DNA from: Anniella stebbinsi
Taxonomy: Eukaryota > Chordata > Lepidosauria > Squamata > Anniellidae
Length of the DNA stretch: 64,000 nt
NCBI GenBank assembly: GCA_029215795.1
Contig: JARDYH010000002.1
Location: forward strand, 295,337,973 to 295,401,972
Direction of reading: 5' to 3'
Part shown: positions 47,504 through 58,144 of the stretch, piece after piece
Layout: each line of letters opens with the position of its first letter
Position numbering within the stretch: the first letter of the stretch is position 1
Position numbers and translations under genes: made by a program
The notes under the pieces: model-generated
Databases searched by the model: none
What the model was told of the DNA's origin: nothing
Seen by the model: the letters and a program-made list of their open reading frames with translations, nothing else

Positions 47504-47858
47504 GGGTGCCTCTACAAGAGGCATTTAAAGCTCTTTCAAGGCGCATTAAAAAAATTACCTCTACAAGAACGGAGCGCAAATCAGGAGTAGAGGCGCGGTA
47601 TCTCCCCGATTATGCGCATTATCGAATGTGCGTTAAATCGCGAGTTTTATTTTGCTCCGTCTGTTAAAGCGCATTTTGACTGTGTGAATAAGCGCTTATG
47701 CACATGAACTATTTGTAAAGCGCATTTTGGACATCTGTTAATGCGCTTCGCCGGCTCTCGCTGCCTCTCGTGCAGTGGGATTAGGCGTAAATGCGCTTCT
47801 GCGATTATGCGCATAATCGCCTAACCAGGCACAAAAGTGAATCCTTGTAGAGGGGACC
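47504..47858 (+). mobile_element. Harbinger-like MITE, copy 3
   Basis: 355 bp, ends GGGTGCCTCTACAAG and (reversed) GGTCCCCTCTACAAG. The flanks are CTG and TTA, so no 3-bp duplication remains. The interior is close to copy 1 (AGAGGCATTTAAAGCTCTTT in both) with the TATGCGCATTATCGAATG and ATTATGCGCATAATCGCC strings. Confidence 0.78.
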
Positions 47859-48599
47859 TTAGACAATGAGCAGTGTGTTCTACAGGGATGGAACAAGAGG
47901 GAACCCTTCAAAAGAACAGCAGCTCAGGCACAGTGCCCTCAGTGAGCTCTCCTATCCCGGAAGAACTGGGACATGCAAACTGAGAACTCTCTAGGCTGCA
48001 TCTGACCTTGGATACTCTGTGGAAAATGGTAGCATTGTAAGGGCAGTGAGCCCTCTGCTGGCCTTGGGATCCAGGCAACGGCCCAACTTTGCCAATCTCT
48101 GGAGCCAGTCACTTCTGGCTTCCAAGTCAGAGGTTGGACATTACGGGTGAACCAAAATTCCATTGGTTAAACACTGCTGAGCCCTATGGTGGTTAATATC
48201 AACACTTTTGCAAGGGAAATATCTCATTTGTAAACAATCACCATCCTAGTGAGCTCTTAACAGCTGCCCCGACTTCTAGCAAATTTGCCGATATTTGAGT
48301 GGCTAAAATTCACAATGTTGTCTTTTTTTCCAAACCTGCTCCATTATCATGTGGTCTGACATTCATTAGAACAACAAGCCTCCTGGGGGTATGGGGGCAG
48401 ACAACTTAACATCCCCCCTCCACCAAAAATAAGAAGCATCGGAGGCCTGCAGTTGTTTCCAGGGTGGGAGGACAGTCCTAACAAAAGCTCCGTCACTATT
48501 CATTCTCACTTGCAGAAGGGTCTAGTTGTGTGTAAGAACCTCTTGTCCAAACAGCGCTGTTTTAAACTGCCTTTCCAAAACAATCTTTATCGCTTGAGC
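47859..48599. other. Unassigned; CTCF-like motif
   Basis: GTGAGCCCTCTGCTGGCC at 48046-48063 is, on the minus strand, a good CTCF-core match (CCAGCAGAGGGCTC). No gene. Confidence 0.35.
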
Positions 48600-49180
48600 A
48601 AGAGGAGCTCCTGTCATTAATTAGATTCCACGCCGATGCTTCTAACAGAGCCACCTGGGAAATAAAAGAAAACAAGACAATACTTGCCTTAACCAAGAGA
48701 GAATTTGCAGAATGGATGGAAATCATCCTCGTAAGTGCCTGTAATAAATTTAACTATATACTGTACAGTAAATACAAACCGGTCTATGGAGTGGCAAAAA
48801 ATAATGAAGTAATTAGGTGAACTATTATAAGCACCTGTGACACTGATTAGCACAAGCACATCTCAGGCAGGAGTTTTGCCGGATACAACAATAAAAGTGT
48901 TTTGAAGCTCAGCAGCTCATAGGGCTAATTTCAGCAGCACCAGCAGCTAGGCAAGGGGAAGGCCGCTCCTCCCCCTCCCCACGAAGCTGCTCTAACAAAT
49001 CATGGATGCCAGGCTGAGAAAGTGAGGGAGCGGAGTCCAGTTGAGTTTGTTATTCCGGTCTGCCTTATATAAACAGAGGTTTTCTAAATTAGATCTGCGT
49101 TCCAACCCATTAGGGTTAATGCAGTTTTAATTAGCAGCTGATTTGCAGCTGAGGAGAGATACCATTTCACGTTCCATTTC
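48600..49180. other. Candidate conserved non-coding element
   Basis: A repeat-free block with many homeodomain-type cores (GAAGTAATTAGGTG, GTTTTAATTAGCAGC, TCATTAATTAGATTCC) and balanced composition. No coding frame. Inferred from texture only. Confidence 0.35.
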
Positions 49181-49819
49181 AGAGAGTTAAAAAAAAAACA
49201 TACAAAAATGCCACACCACAGGACTGCATGGAATTAAAGGCAAAATGAGAAAATTAAAGCTTTTTGCCACAGTTTTTTCCTCTGCCCCGGAAAGAAGATT
49301 TGAATTTTTGAGGATTTCTTTCCCTCCCCCTTGAGATTTCTTTTCCTCACTGCTGTTTTTGAGAGAGAGAGCGAGAGACTGGAATTGGGAAAGGAAGAGA
49401 GGCGAATTGTTTCTATTGGAGAGATGCATCTTCCATAAAGCATCATTGAAAACACTTGACGTTTCTCTAGGGGATCACTCTACAAGCAGGTGCAGCTACC
49501 AAAGGGCTAGAGCTGGTTTGCCCACCCACCCCTTGAGAATTGATGGCAGGGAGCCCAGTGACCTGATTTGGAGGCCCCCAAATCAGCTGCTGTGCTTGTG
49601 TGCCTTATCTCTTCTCACAAGCTTCACAGCAATAGATAAGTGTGCAACTGAGGGCAGGAAGAAGGTCTAACTGGCCCACCATGGCAGATATGGTGAATAC
49701 AAAACTCTCAGGAGTGATTCTCCCCATTGCAGTGATTCAGAGCCAGTTACAACATACTTATTTCCCTTTCCCTTTTGTCTGTAGGTTTGCATGTCCTAAT
49801 GTGCAGCCAGTGTCCCTTC
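49181..49819. other. Unassigned sequence
   Basis: A purine-rich tract lies near 49360-49400. The frames here are short and overlap on both strands. Confidence 0.4.
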
Positions 49820-49905
49820 TAAGGATAGCCCAATCCTATGTTTACCTACTCATAAGAAAGTCCCATTGAGCTCAATGTGATTTATTTCAGGTGAGTATAG
49901 GATAC
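49820..49905. repeat. Family E palindromic repeat
   Basis: GCCCAATCCTATGTTTACCT, AAGTCCCATTGAGCTCAATG and GAGTATAGGATACC: arms mirrored around TTGAGCTCAA. Confidence 0.55.
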
Positions 49906-49924
49906 CTGCCTTAGAGTGTGTATA

Positions 49925-50062
49925 TCAGCTGTCCCCAACTAGGTGCCCTCCAGGTGTGGTGGCTACAACATACCTCATCCCCAGCCATTTGGTCATGCTG
50001 GATGGGGTTGTTGGGAATTGTAGTCGAAGACATCTTAGGCGGGCATCAGCTTGGGGAATTAC
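49925..50062. mobile_element. Palindromic hAT-like MITE
   Basis: CAGCTGTCCCCAACTAGGTG and GCCCTCCAGG are mirrored by GAAGACATCTTAGGCGGGCA and TCAGCTTGGGGAATT. The long Harbinger-like element starts immediately to its right. Confidence 0.65.
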
Positions 50063-50437
50063 ACAGGTCCCCTCTAGAAGAGGTCGCTTTTATGCCTGAT
50101 TCTCCAAATATGCGCATTAACTTACAGTCGAGTTTACGCCTAATACCTATATATGAGAGGTGTGGATGTGAATTACGGGCTCCATACAATGTGCTTTAAA
50201 GTTGTTTACATGCATTTCATCGTATTATCAATTAAGCATATAGCGATGCTCGAACAGGGAAATGTTGACGAAAGGACCACCCTGTTTCCTGGTGGAACTG
50301 CCCTCTCAGTTTCCTGCCGTTTGTTAACCCTGCCCACCTGAATCTCCCACCTTTGGTTACGTGGGTTACCTGCCGTTGGTCGCCTGGTTTACCTCTTCCT
50401 TTGTGCCCGATCTCCATTTGTAGTAGTCCCCCCCCCC

Positions 50438-50800
50438 AACTGCTCAGGAGTAAATGGAAATGCAAGCCAATGGCTTTGGACAGGCTCTTACGGGATATCT
50501 TGCCCTCCCCTTTATGATTCCTCTGGCCACGCTTTCCTTTGCAATCAGCTTCTGCCCTCCTTTAAACAGCATTTGTAGAATAAAGATATTCCAGTCGTAT
50601 CTCAGTAATAACTTGTCTTTTTGGGGATTGGCAACATACACACAAAACATACGTACATACGCACGCCTCCTGGGGAGGAATTCCCCCACCTGATCAGGAG
50701 TAAACGGAAATGCAAGCCTATGGATATTTGCTGGAGCAGCACTACCCATGACCAGCGGCGCTTCAACCAGGCTCGTATGGGATGGGATGGGATGGGAGAA
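50438..50800 (+). repeat. Tandem partial duplication within copy 4
   Basis: CTCAGGAGTAAATGGAAATG (50443) recurs as ATCAGGAGTAAACGGAAATG (50694), followed in both by CAAGCC, ATGG and a GGCTCTTACGGG / GGCTCGTATGGG pair. In addition the block around 50570-50615 (ATTTGTAGAATAAAGATATT) recurs at 51457-51500, next to the poly(A) signal of the gene below. So the gene's 3' end is present in part twice. Confidence 0.7.
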
Positions 50801-50976
50801 AACCCCAGCGTGACACTTCCCCCCAATGCTAGCTCCAGACACTGCTTCGCAACCTCCTACTAGGCACATCTGCAGCTTCAAGGGCAAATTTTTGTGTAGC
50901 TTTTCTGTTACAATGTTTCATCTTGCACTGATGTCCTCTTTCCATACCAAAAGTTTCCCTCATTATACACACGGAT

Positions 50977-51354
50977 ATGGCTATCAAGATGCCTCCCGCC
51001 TATCATCCTGCTCGCCGAAGCGCTCAAGGGGCACAGCAAATCAGAGGTGGGTGAATGGCCATGAAGGATTGGGTTAGAGATGCCCCCTACTCCCCTCCCC
51101 TGAAGGCTATTTCTCATCCTTTTTCTCCACTCTCTTTCCCCCCAGTGCAGCTGATTTGCCACCGCCTAGCTGTCCTTAGCAGGCAGCAGCAGCGGTTGGA
51201 GAGGATCCTGTGCAATGTCATGCGTTCAGTGCGCTTCCTGCAAAGTCACTTCAGGAGACTGCAGCAGATTGTCTGGGTGGCTGCAGTCATGTACCCTACC
51301 GCCAACCGGCCATGCAACTGGAATGAGCAGCCAGGGACCACCTTGAACGTGTGA
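50977..51354 (+). CDS. Probable two-exon transposon gene (DNA-binding partner type), partial
   Basis: Exon 1 could run from an ATG at 50977 to 51046 and exon 2 from 51146 to the TGA at 51352-51354. The intron of 99 bp has a donor AG|GTGGGT and an acceptor with a strong pyrimidine tract (TCTCTTTCCCCCCAG), and the frame stays open across the join (23 codons plus 1 base, then 2 bases plus 69 codons including the stop). The exon 2 peptide has a basic, Gln/Leu-rich stretch, 'HRLAVLSRQQQRLERIL' and 'RFLQSHFRRLQQIVW', that could form an amphipathic helix or coiled coil. This resembles the C-terminal tail of the Myb/SANT-like second protein of Harbinger transposons, but the Myb domain itself is not seen, so the upstream part is probably lost. 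AATAAA lies 110 bp after the stop. The start is uncertain. It may be a remnant rather than a working gene. Confidence 0.4.
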
Positions 51355-51463
51355 TCATCTGTGAACTGACATTCCTTCCCATCGCCCCCACCTCGTGACT
51401 GATTACACCACCTACGCTTTGCTTTGCAATGGGCTTCTTGTGCCCACCTGTAACCATTTGTAG

Positions 51464-51469
51464 AATAAA
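51464..51469 (+). terminator. Poly(A) signal of the transposon gene
   Basis: AATAAA, 110 bp after the stop of the frame at 50977-51354. A second copy at 50579-50584 belongs to the duplicated 3' end. Confidence 0.5.
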
Positions 51470-51521
51470 GATATTGCAGTGGTAACTCAGTACTAAATGG
51501 TCGTTTTGGTCCAATACAGCA

Positions 51522-51548
51522 GACACACACACACACACACACACACAA
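51522..51548. repeat. (AC)n microsatellite inside copy 4
   Basis: About 13 AC units within the long Harbinger-like element, just after the poly(A) region. It gives rise to the valine/cysteine runs of minus-strand frames here. Confidence 0.9.
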
Positions 51549-52489
51549 ACAACTTTCCGGTAAAGCAATGACAGAAGAGTGGGGGGGGGGTACGAAGCCC
51601 AACCCCAGTTCCTCTGCAACGCTTCCCAGGGAGCAAGCCCCGGGAACCTGATCAATTAGCCTTCCTTCTGAGTAGAAGAAGGGAGTGGGGAGAAGGTTTG
51701 CCTTAGCAGATCTCAAATTATGCGCACATCCTTATTCCAACCCCCTTGCTTCCTGTAGAACCAGCTCCATGTGAGTAGTCCTGCGTCTCGACGAAAGAAA
51801 GATTCCAGAGGGGTTTTAAAAGAAACTTTACTGTAAATACCGGTACAGTCAGCCATTACTAAACAGTCCATCAGCACTCAAGGGAAGAAGAAGAGGGAGG
51901 GAGGAGACAGGAAATGACAAAACACAATTGTGGGAGATGTTTCCGCTGAAGGGGCGAAGGGGCAGTTCTTCATGCATGACATCACCACCACAGTCTGCCC
52001 ACTATCACCGTTAATGCAACTGCTCAGAAGTTGTTTACACTAAGATAAGGCGCTGTAACTTTGGAGGAAATTAAAAGTCGCTATTTAATGTGAAATCGAA
52101 AAAGCGCATTAACGAGGATAAAAATCGGCTGTACACCTGATTTGCACTTCGTTCTTATAGAGGTAAAACCATTAATGCATTGTGAATGAGCCTTAAATCG
52201 ATGGTCTAGAAGAACCCACAGTCTAGGGGTCAGCCACAGGCAGGAATATTATAGGCATGGTTCTTCAGGGCATAAGGCAAACTTTTCAAAGCTGGCACCA
52301 AAGTCTGCTAATGACACTGGAGGGCAAGCCAGGATCTCAGGAGGAATCCACTGGAGGGCCAGTGAGTTGTGCCCCATCTCCCAGTCAAAGTTCATAATAG
52401 AAAAGGCTGGCCAAGCTATTTTGGTACCTGGGGCAGGAAATCCCGAAAGTGCATCTCCTTGGAAAATCAATAATAATAATGAATGATAT

Positions 52490-52665
52490 AATAATAACAA
52501 CAATACATTTAATTATTTTATTTGTACCATTACCTATCTCCACAGAAACACAGTGAGGTAGATGAAGCTGAGAATCAGTAACTGACCCAAAGTCATCCAG
52601 TGAGCTTCATAGCTGAGTGGGGGACTATAAACTGCATCTCCTGAGTCCCAGGCTAGAGGTACACC
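52490..52665 (-). mobile_element. tRNA-derived SINE (MIR-like), partial (minus)
   Basis: CACAGTGAGGTAGATGAAGC, CAAAGTCATCCAGTGAGCTT and CATAGCTGAGTGGGGGACTA match the core of the SINE at 5251. The tail is AATTATTTTATTTGTA. The tRNA head is mostly missing. Confidence 0.65.
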
Positions 52666-53006
52666 AAGCAGGATGTAACACTTTGAAAACGTTTTGAAAA
52701 CTGTATATGGAGTGTGTCATGGGCCCCAACAGTTGTCAAAACCATTGTTTTAAAGCAGTAGTGTAGATCCTGCCCCAGTCTTTTGGGCCAGTCACAGAAC
52801 CCATCAGCTAACATGTTCCTAGTACTTTGCTGAAGATAACGTAGGATCAGTCCATGTAGGCCTCCTTAAGCTCCTAGGAAGATGGGTAGCAGAATATTTT
52901 TTTATAAATAAATTTATGTTCAAGGCTCTGAGGAATACATTAATAGGCTTGCCGATGACTAGCAGTGGCATTAGAGCTATTTGATGAATTTGAAGCCACA
53001 AAACAC

Positions 53007-53007
<1 letters not shown>

Positions 53008-53040
<33 letters not shown>

Positions 53041-53050
53041 ATTATTATTA
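53008..53050. repeat. (ATT)n microsatellite
   Basis: An ATT tract abutting the 3' end of the R4-type LINE fragment. A second tract at 53596-53621 abuts its 5' end. Confidence 0.9.
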
Positions 53051-53595
53051 TCTCTTTCTCGCTCGTGGCGGTTTTTCTAGACGGACATGACGGGCTTTGC
53101 CAAGTCATGCTGTCTTTTATTGATTCAGGAATTTCCTGACGATTGAGCATATTTTGATTATGACTGCTTTCTGGATGTTGGTGTGGATATACTCTGGTAG
53201 GCCCAGTTTCTGGAGGTTTTCTGTATATTTTTTTGATGTGATGCCGGTGACTAATGTGACTAATGGGATAATTGTGACCTTTTCCTATTGTCATAGTTTT
53301 TTACTTCCATGGCCAGTGATGTATATTTGTCTCTCTTTTCTTCTTCCTTTTCAACAACATTTTTGTCATTCGGTATTGCTATGTCGATGACGTATGTGTT
53401 GGGTTTTTTTTTCTATGAACGTTATGTCTGGTCAGTTGCAAGGTATTGTCTTGTCGGTATGAATTGTTCTGTCCCAGTATATTTTATGATCTGCATTTTC
53501 CAGGATTATTTCGGGTGAATATGTATAGTATGTTGTGGGTTGTTTGATAAGGTTGAATTTGGTGGCCAGTTGTAGCTGAATTATTTTTGCAGCTG
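53051..53595 (-). mobile_element. R4-type LINE end, copy 1 (restriction-like endonuclease domain, minus)
   Basis: Minus-strand frames (one frameshift or more) read 'KFNLIKQPTTYYTYSPEI', 'NADHKIYWDRTIHTDKT', then on to 'PHQHPESSHNQNMLNRQEI' at the end. The order matches copy 2 at 55153, which keeps the 'QPDITFIDKK...LTDIAIP' block. R4/Dong and R2 LINEs carry a C-terminal restriction-like endonuclease with a PD-X12-14-D signature, which this fits. Flanked on both sides by ATT microsatellite. 5'-truncated and inactive. Confidence 0.7.
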
Positions 53596-53621
53596 TATTA
53601 TTATTATTATTATTATTATTA

Positions 53622-54507
53622 GCCCCCAATCTGATCTAAGTCCTGGAAAGCTCCTGTCTTCAGACCTACTAAATATGAGCACTAATAAAATGTATGAGTA
53701 GTGTTTACAAGTTTTCCTTCCCCTGATCTCCCTGCCTCCAGTCTTTCAAAGGACATGTTTATTGAAAAGAAAGGCTGTTCGAGAGGCATCTTCTAATATC
53801 TCAACATACTCAATCCATTATAATAACACAACAATTGGTGTCAAATATATTTGGGTGCAGCTGCAGTCAATAGAAATTATTTGTGAGCTCCAGCGTAGTG
53901 ACTCCCACTAGACAAGGTCACAGGATCCTTGAAGGTGGGTCACCAGATTGCCAGTCATGATTGTTTGCAGAACTAAGAGCTGAAGGCATTTTACTTGCAG
54001 ATCAGGAGTTAAACCAAACAGGTTGATCATAAACAAAGAGCCAACTACCTAAGCCACGGAGCTATCGAGCAATAAGCTGGTTTACTGGATGAGAATGCTT
54101 TTGTTGATGGATACTTTATTCCAATACAAAGAAAGCCGTATCTGTTATAGCTCCACTATGCAGACATGTACATTCAACCAAGCTGTCGTTGGAAGGTTTG
54201 AGTTATTATATGATGAATGCTGTGCTGTGGGTTGGTCCAAAGACTGATGAACGTAGTGCCATGGATTGGTCCAAAGACCTGTTTTTCTTTCAGAAGAAAA
54301 GCTTTAATCTGACAACAAACACCAGGGTCGCCCAAGACATTTTGCCGCCTGAAGCAGAGTAGCAAATGGCACCCACACCAACCCATACTCCAAGTCAAGG
54401 TACATAATACCCTAATCTGGTCAAATCCCACAAGCAGTTCTCCCCTTCTCTGGCAGTAAATATTGTCTCTGGGTCTCCTCTACTTTAAGCCTAGTAATCT
54501 CTACACT
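53622..54507. other. Unassigned sequence
   Basis: A tandem pair, GGTTGGTCCAAAGACTGATG near 54230 and GATTGGTCCAAAGACCTG near 54263, is the only local structure. No gene. Confidence 0.4.
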
Positions 54508-54645
54508 AGGGATGGAGAATTGGTCACCCTCCAAATGTTGTTTGTCTACAATTCTCCCATCACACCTGACCATCGGCCATGCTAAAGGCAGATGGGAGTT
54601 GGAGTCCAAAAACATCTGGAAGCTCACAAGTTCTCCACCCCTGTT
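54508..54645. mobile_element. Palindromic hAT-like MITE
   Basis: Starts TAGGGATGGAGAATTGG and ends AAGTTCTCCACCCCTG. The flanks CTCTACAC and TTCTACAT match at 6 of 8 positions, a possible decayed hAT duplication. Inner arms: TACAATTCTCCCATC and GATGGGAGTTGGAG. Confidence 0.65.
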
Positions 54646-54824
54646 CTACATCTGTTGGATGTTCCTCTCACCTGTTGAAAATCATAGCATTAGTGGCAAA
54701 CTAAATACATACTATAAAGTGTTAAATTTACCGACTGAAAAATCCCAGAATTCTTCTCCAGGAACATCTTAATTTTGTTAAAAACAACAACAAAACCTTG
54801 TGGAAATACTAAGGGCAAAGATGA

Positions 54825-54890
54825 TGATGATTTACATTTATATACCACCCCATAGCTGAAGCTCTCTGGGCAGTTTATTCAATCAGCTTA
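54825..54890 (-). mobile_element. L2-like 3' tail (minus)
   Basis: ACATTTATATACCACCCCAT and AGCTCTCTGGGCAGTTTATT, the reverse of 38195-38230, next to a (GAT)n run. Confidence 0.65.
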
Positions 54891-55152
54891 CATTGCACGT
54901 CTCTCCCAATTTGTTCTTGGGCCTGTCTCAGACTGCTGTGCACAAATCCAAATGCTGCAATTCTGTCTAAAATAAACTTTATTGCTGAAAAAAAGATAAT
55001 AAGACACAACCAGCCCCTCGTCTATAGAACTAGAGATTAAATTGTTGTTATCTATAGGAAATTTTATTACCAACTGGCCATTATAAACACACTAGAGGAA
55101 ATGGAATATCATTTATATTATTATTATTATTATTATTATTATTGTTATTATT

Positions 55153-55600
55153 ATCTCTTTCTCACCCGTGGCTGTTTTTCTAGACGGACATGATGGGTTT
55201 TGCCAGGTCATGCTGTCTTTTATTGATTCAGGAATTTCCTGACGATTCAGCATGTTTTAATTATGACTGCTGTCTGGATGTTGGTGTGGATTTATTCTGG
55301 TAGGCCCAGTTTTTGGAGGTTTTCTGTATATGATGCCGGTGACTGATGTGACTAATGGAATAGTTGTGACCTTTTCCTGTTGCCATAGTTCTTTGACTTC
55401 CATGGCCAGTGGTGTATATTTGTCTCTCTTTTCTTCTTCCTTTTCAACAACATTTTTGTCATTTGGTATTGCTATGTCAGTGAGGTACGTGTGTTTTTCT
55501 TTTTTGTCTATGAACGTTATGTCTGGTTGGTTGCAAGGTATTGTCTTGACTGTATGCATTGTTCTATCCCAGTATATTTTATGATCTGCATTTCCCAAGA
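55153..55600 (-). mobile_element. R4-type LINE end, copy 2 (restriction-like endonuclease domain, minus)
   Basis: An open minus-strand frame (55670 down to 55257) includes 'HKIYWDRTMHTVKTIPC', then 'QPDITFIDKKEKHTYLTDIA' with P-D followed 15 residues later by D, then 'KEEEKRDKYTPLAMEVKELW'. This fits the PD-X12-14-D plus downstream E/K pattern of the R2/R4-type endonuclease. It is about as similar to copy 1 as two insertions of the same subfamily. ATT microsatellite lies on both sides (55115-55152 and 55601-55615). Confidence 0.75.
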
Positions 55601-55615
55601 TGATTATTATTATTA

Positions 55616-58144
55616 GCAGAAAGAACAACAACAACACTTTTAACAGCAATTTCTCTGGATTGAACGGCATAGCCTAGTATGAATGCTCTCACAGATAGAT
55701 GTATCTGGCTTCTCTCAATTTCAACACAAGATCTTAGTATGTTAGGACAAAACTAGACAAGACATGGAAGACTCATAATTATATTTCTAGACATATCCTT
55801 AAAATAAGGTAGGCATGGCGCTCCTATCCCCAAATTGAATCAGCAGGAGGATGTTAACCCTGTCTACCATGTTGGCTTTCTGTTCTAAATAATTTTCCCG
55901 AGGTACTATGAACATATAGGCACCTGTATGTTATCCCCAGTGGGGCAAATAGCAGTTTTATGGATAGTGGTGGGTAAAAGGACTAACCCCCTCCCATATG
56001 CCTTGATCCAGTCCAGATCCTACCCTAAGGTGTTGCTTTTTTTTCTTAAAGGAAATATTAGGACACCCTAAGATGAATTTTCCATGTCTCATCTCAGAAA
56101 GAACTACACTCTTTCTCCCTTATATTGCTCAATACATTGCTGCCAAGATACTTGCACTATGGAAGTTGCACAGTCTTCCACACTATGGTGAGATGCACAG
56201 CATTTCTACTTAAGTATAAGAACTATTTCTAAATTTGATCTATGCATATAAATTAGAATGTGGAAATCTTATACAAATGAATGGCCTCTTTTTTGGTGAT
56301 GGATGTCGTCTTCTTTGGCGAGTCACATGCCACCCTAAATATCAGCAGGTCAAAAATGTGCTGTATAAAGGATTAACTAACAGGGCAACAAGCAGCTCAG
56401 ATCTTCCTGGCATGAGGAGACAATCTGCCCCAGGCTGTACCATGAGGCTCTTGAGAGGTACCAGTGCCAGTCTCATACATAACATATTATCTTGAAACTC
56501 TGTAAACTCTCTAGGAGGTCCTGAAACCAGCTTCTCTGAAGTCAACAAGATTGTTCCTCAGTTCACTTGATTGGGCCCCTCTGAGTGTTGCTTTGTTTTA
56601 AAGGATGTTTGGTCCCAGTAGAAAGAGTCTGGGGTTGAGGCCTTTATATAACTTGAATGAATAGTGCCTTTCTGTATTTGCCATACAGTTTAATTAGCTT
56701 CCTGCAAGAGCTGTTTCTGTTTGGAAAACAAACTACATTTCCCCCCTCCCCTTTCTTCTTCCCACCACTGTTTCAGACACTCAGCCTCCTCGTTGTATTT
56801 TCTTCCCCCATTAACCAATGAATTAATCATAATGGCTGCCAACCTATTAAATGGCACTTAATCTGGAAGGGAATGTGGCATTAGACAAATTGGGCATGCT
56901 AGTATGGATAGGGATGCTGATCTTAAGCGGTCAGATTATTTTGGGGTTACATCGACATGAGCTATGAGAATTCCAAGAATTTGGAGTTTCAGATAACAGA
57001 GGACTAGAATGTTGCTGATTGTATTATATGAATAAACAGAAGGGCCAGATCATATGCTATTTATCATCTGGGCCTTAGATTCCTCTGGCTTTCGCTAGTG
57101 GAACAGAATTCATGGCATCTACCTCTGTAGATGGAAAACCACAGAATAAGCCTGGGGTATCTCAACCCAATACACAGAAGATCTGCAGTATTGGTAGCTG
57201 CTCCCTGTGTTTCTAAAACATCTAACTTTTCATTTTGCTAGTCATGATTCTTTTCTGTTCACAGAACATCTGCCTGTACACTAGATGTCAAAACCATACA
57301 TTATTATGGCAAATATACTCAGCACTAATCCATTTAAATGGATTCCTTTCTGACCAATTCTATGCAGTTTCTCTTAAAGCCACTAGATGGTGATTAACCA
57401 CCATCTCTGCTCACCCCATTTCGAAAGCTTCCCACACCAAAGCAATCAGTAGAATTTTTCCTGCTTTTCCTCCCAATGAAACATATTTTCCTTACCTTGT
57501 ACAATTAGATCGCGATACTCATGTGAACAAAACATGTGTTTTGTCAACAAACCTAGAAAAAAACTGATTCTCTTGACACCCAAACGTTTTAGAGTTCAGG
57601 ATTGTTGAAGCAAAAAAAAAAAAAGTATTATCTCCTTCAAATTTGGGTTGGGACAGTGGTTTCCTACATGTGTCTTTGCTTGTTCATGACCCTTATCCCT
57701 AACTTACCTTTCCACTTCTGATTCACGCTACAAAGTTTTTAGAAAATGTTAAACCCTGGATCTGGGGAAAGTTTTGATGCTTGACAGGCCTGTGGGGGGA
57801 TCAGGTCAGACTCCAGTTTCTGAATACAGAGAGAACCTATGCCAAGATGTGTTAAGAATGCTTTAAGAGCATTGCTGCTAAAATGTTACGTTCTTGCTAC
57901 TCATTTTGCTCCTGCTCAGAGGTTGCTACACAAAACCATTACTGGCTCCTGCTCTCCAATTTAATATGCCCTTGATCATCTCCTTCCCATATTCACATTT
58001 TTCAGCAGTTGAATGTGCTTTACTGTGTTAGGCAGTAGACACAGTTTCTATGAGAAGCCTCACCAGCGCCACTTTACTTGGTTTTTTACCCTCAATAAGT
58101 TTCTGAGCAATCTGTGAACTGGCTTTTTATCTCTCAACTTATTC
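55616..58144. other. Mostly unique; CTCF-like motif
   Basis: No gene in 2.5 kb. GCCACTAGATGGTGA at 57379-57393 is CTCF-like. The 86-codon frame near 56235 has no family features. Confidence 0.4.

Larger units (their letters stand above)
50066..52217 (-). mobile_element. Long Harbinger-like element, copy 4
   Basis: A 2,152-bp element. Its left end (50066-50250) aligns with the reversed right end of the short MITEs (GGTCCCCTCTAGAAG, TATGCGCATTAAC, GTTTACGCCTAAT). Its right end (about 52015-52217) aligns with their reversed left end (AAAAGCGCATTAACG, AAAAGTCGCTATTTAATG, CTTCTAGAAC-type terminus). ACA flanks both sides (50063-50065, 52218-52220). The interior, about 50260-52010, is absent from the short copies and carries a probable gene on the plus strand (50977-51354) with a poly(A) signal. 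No DDE transposase frame was found, so it is itself deleted or a partner of a separate transposase source. Confidence 0.75.

Noticed and set aside
50444..50887. 147-codon minus-strand frame as the missing Harbinger transposase
   Set aside because: No DDE-type catalytic pattern, and the frame lies antisense to the duplicated 3' UTR.
51246..51716. Minus-strand frames of 156 and 119 codons in the long element
   Set aside because: They are shadows of the plus-strand exon and of the AC microsatellite.
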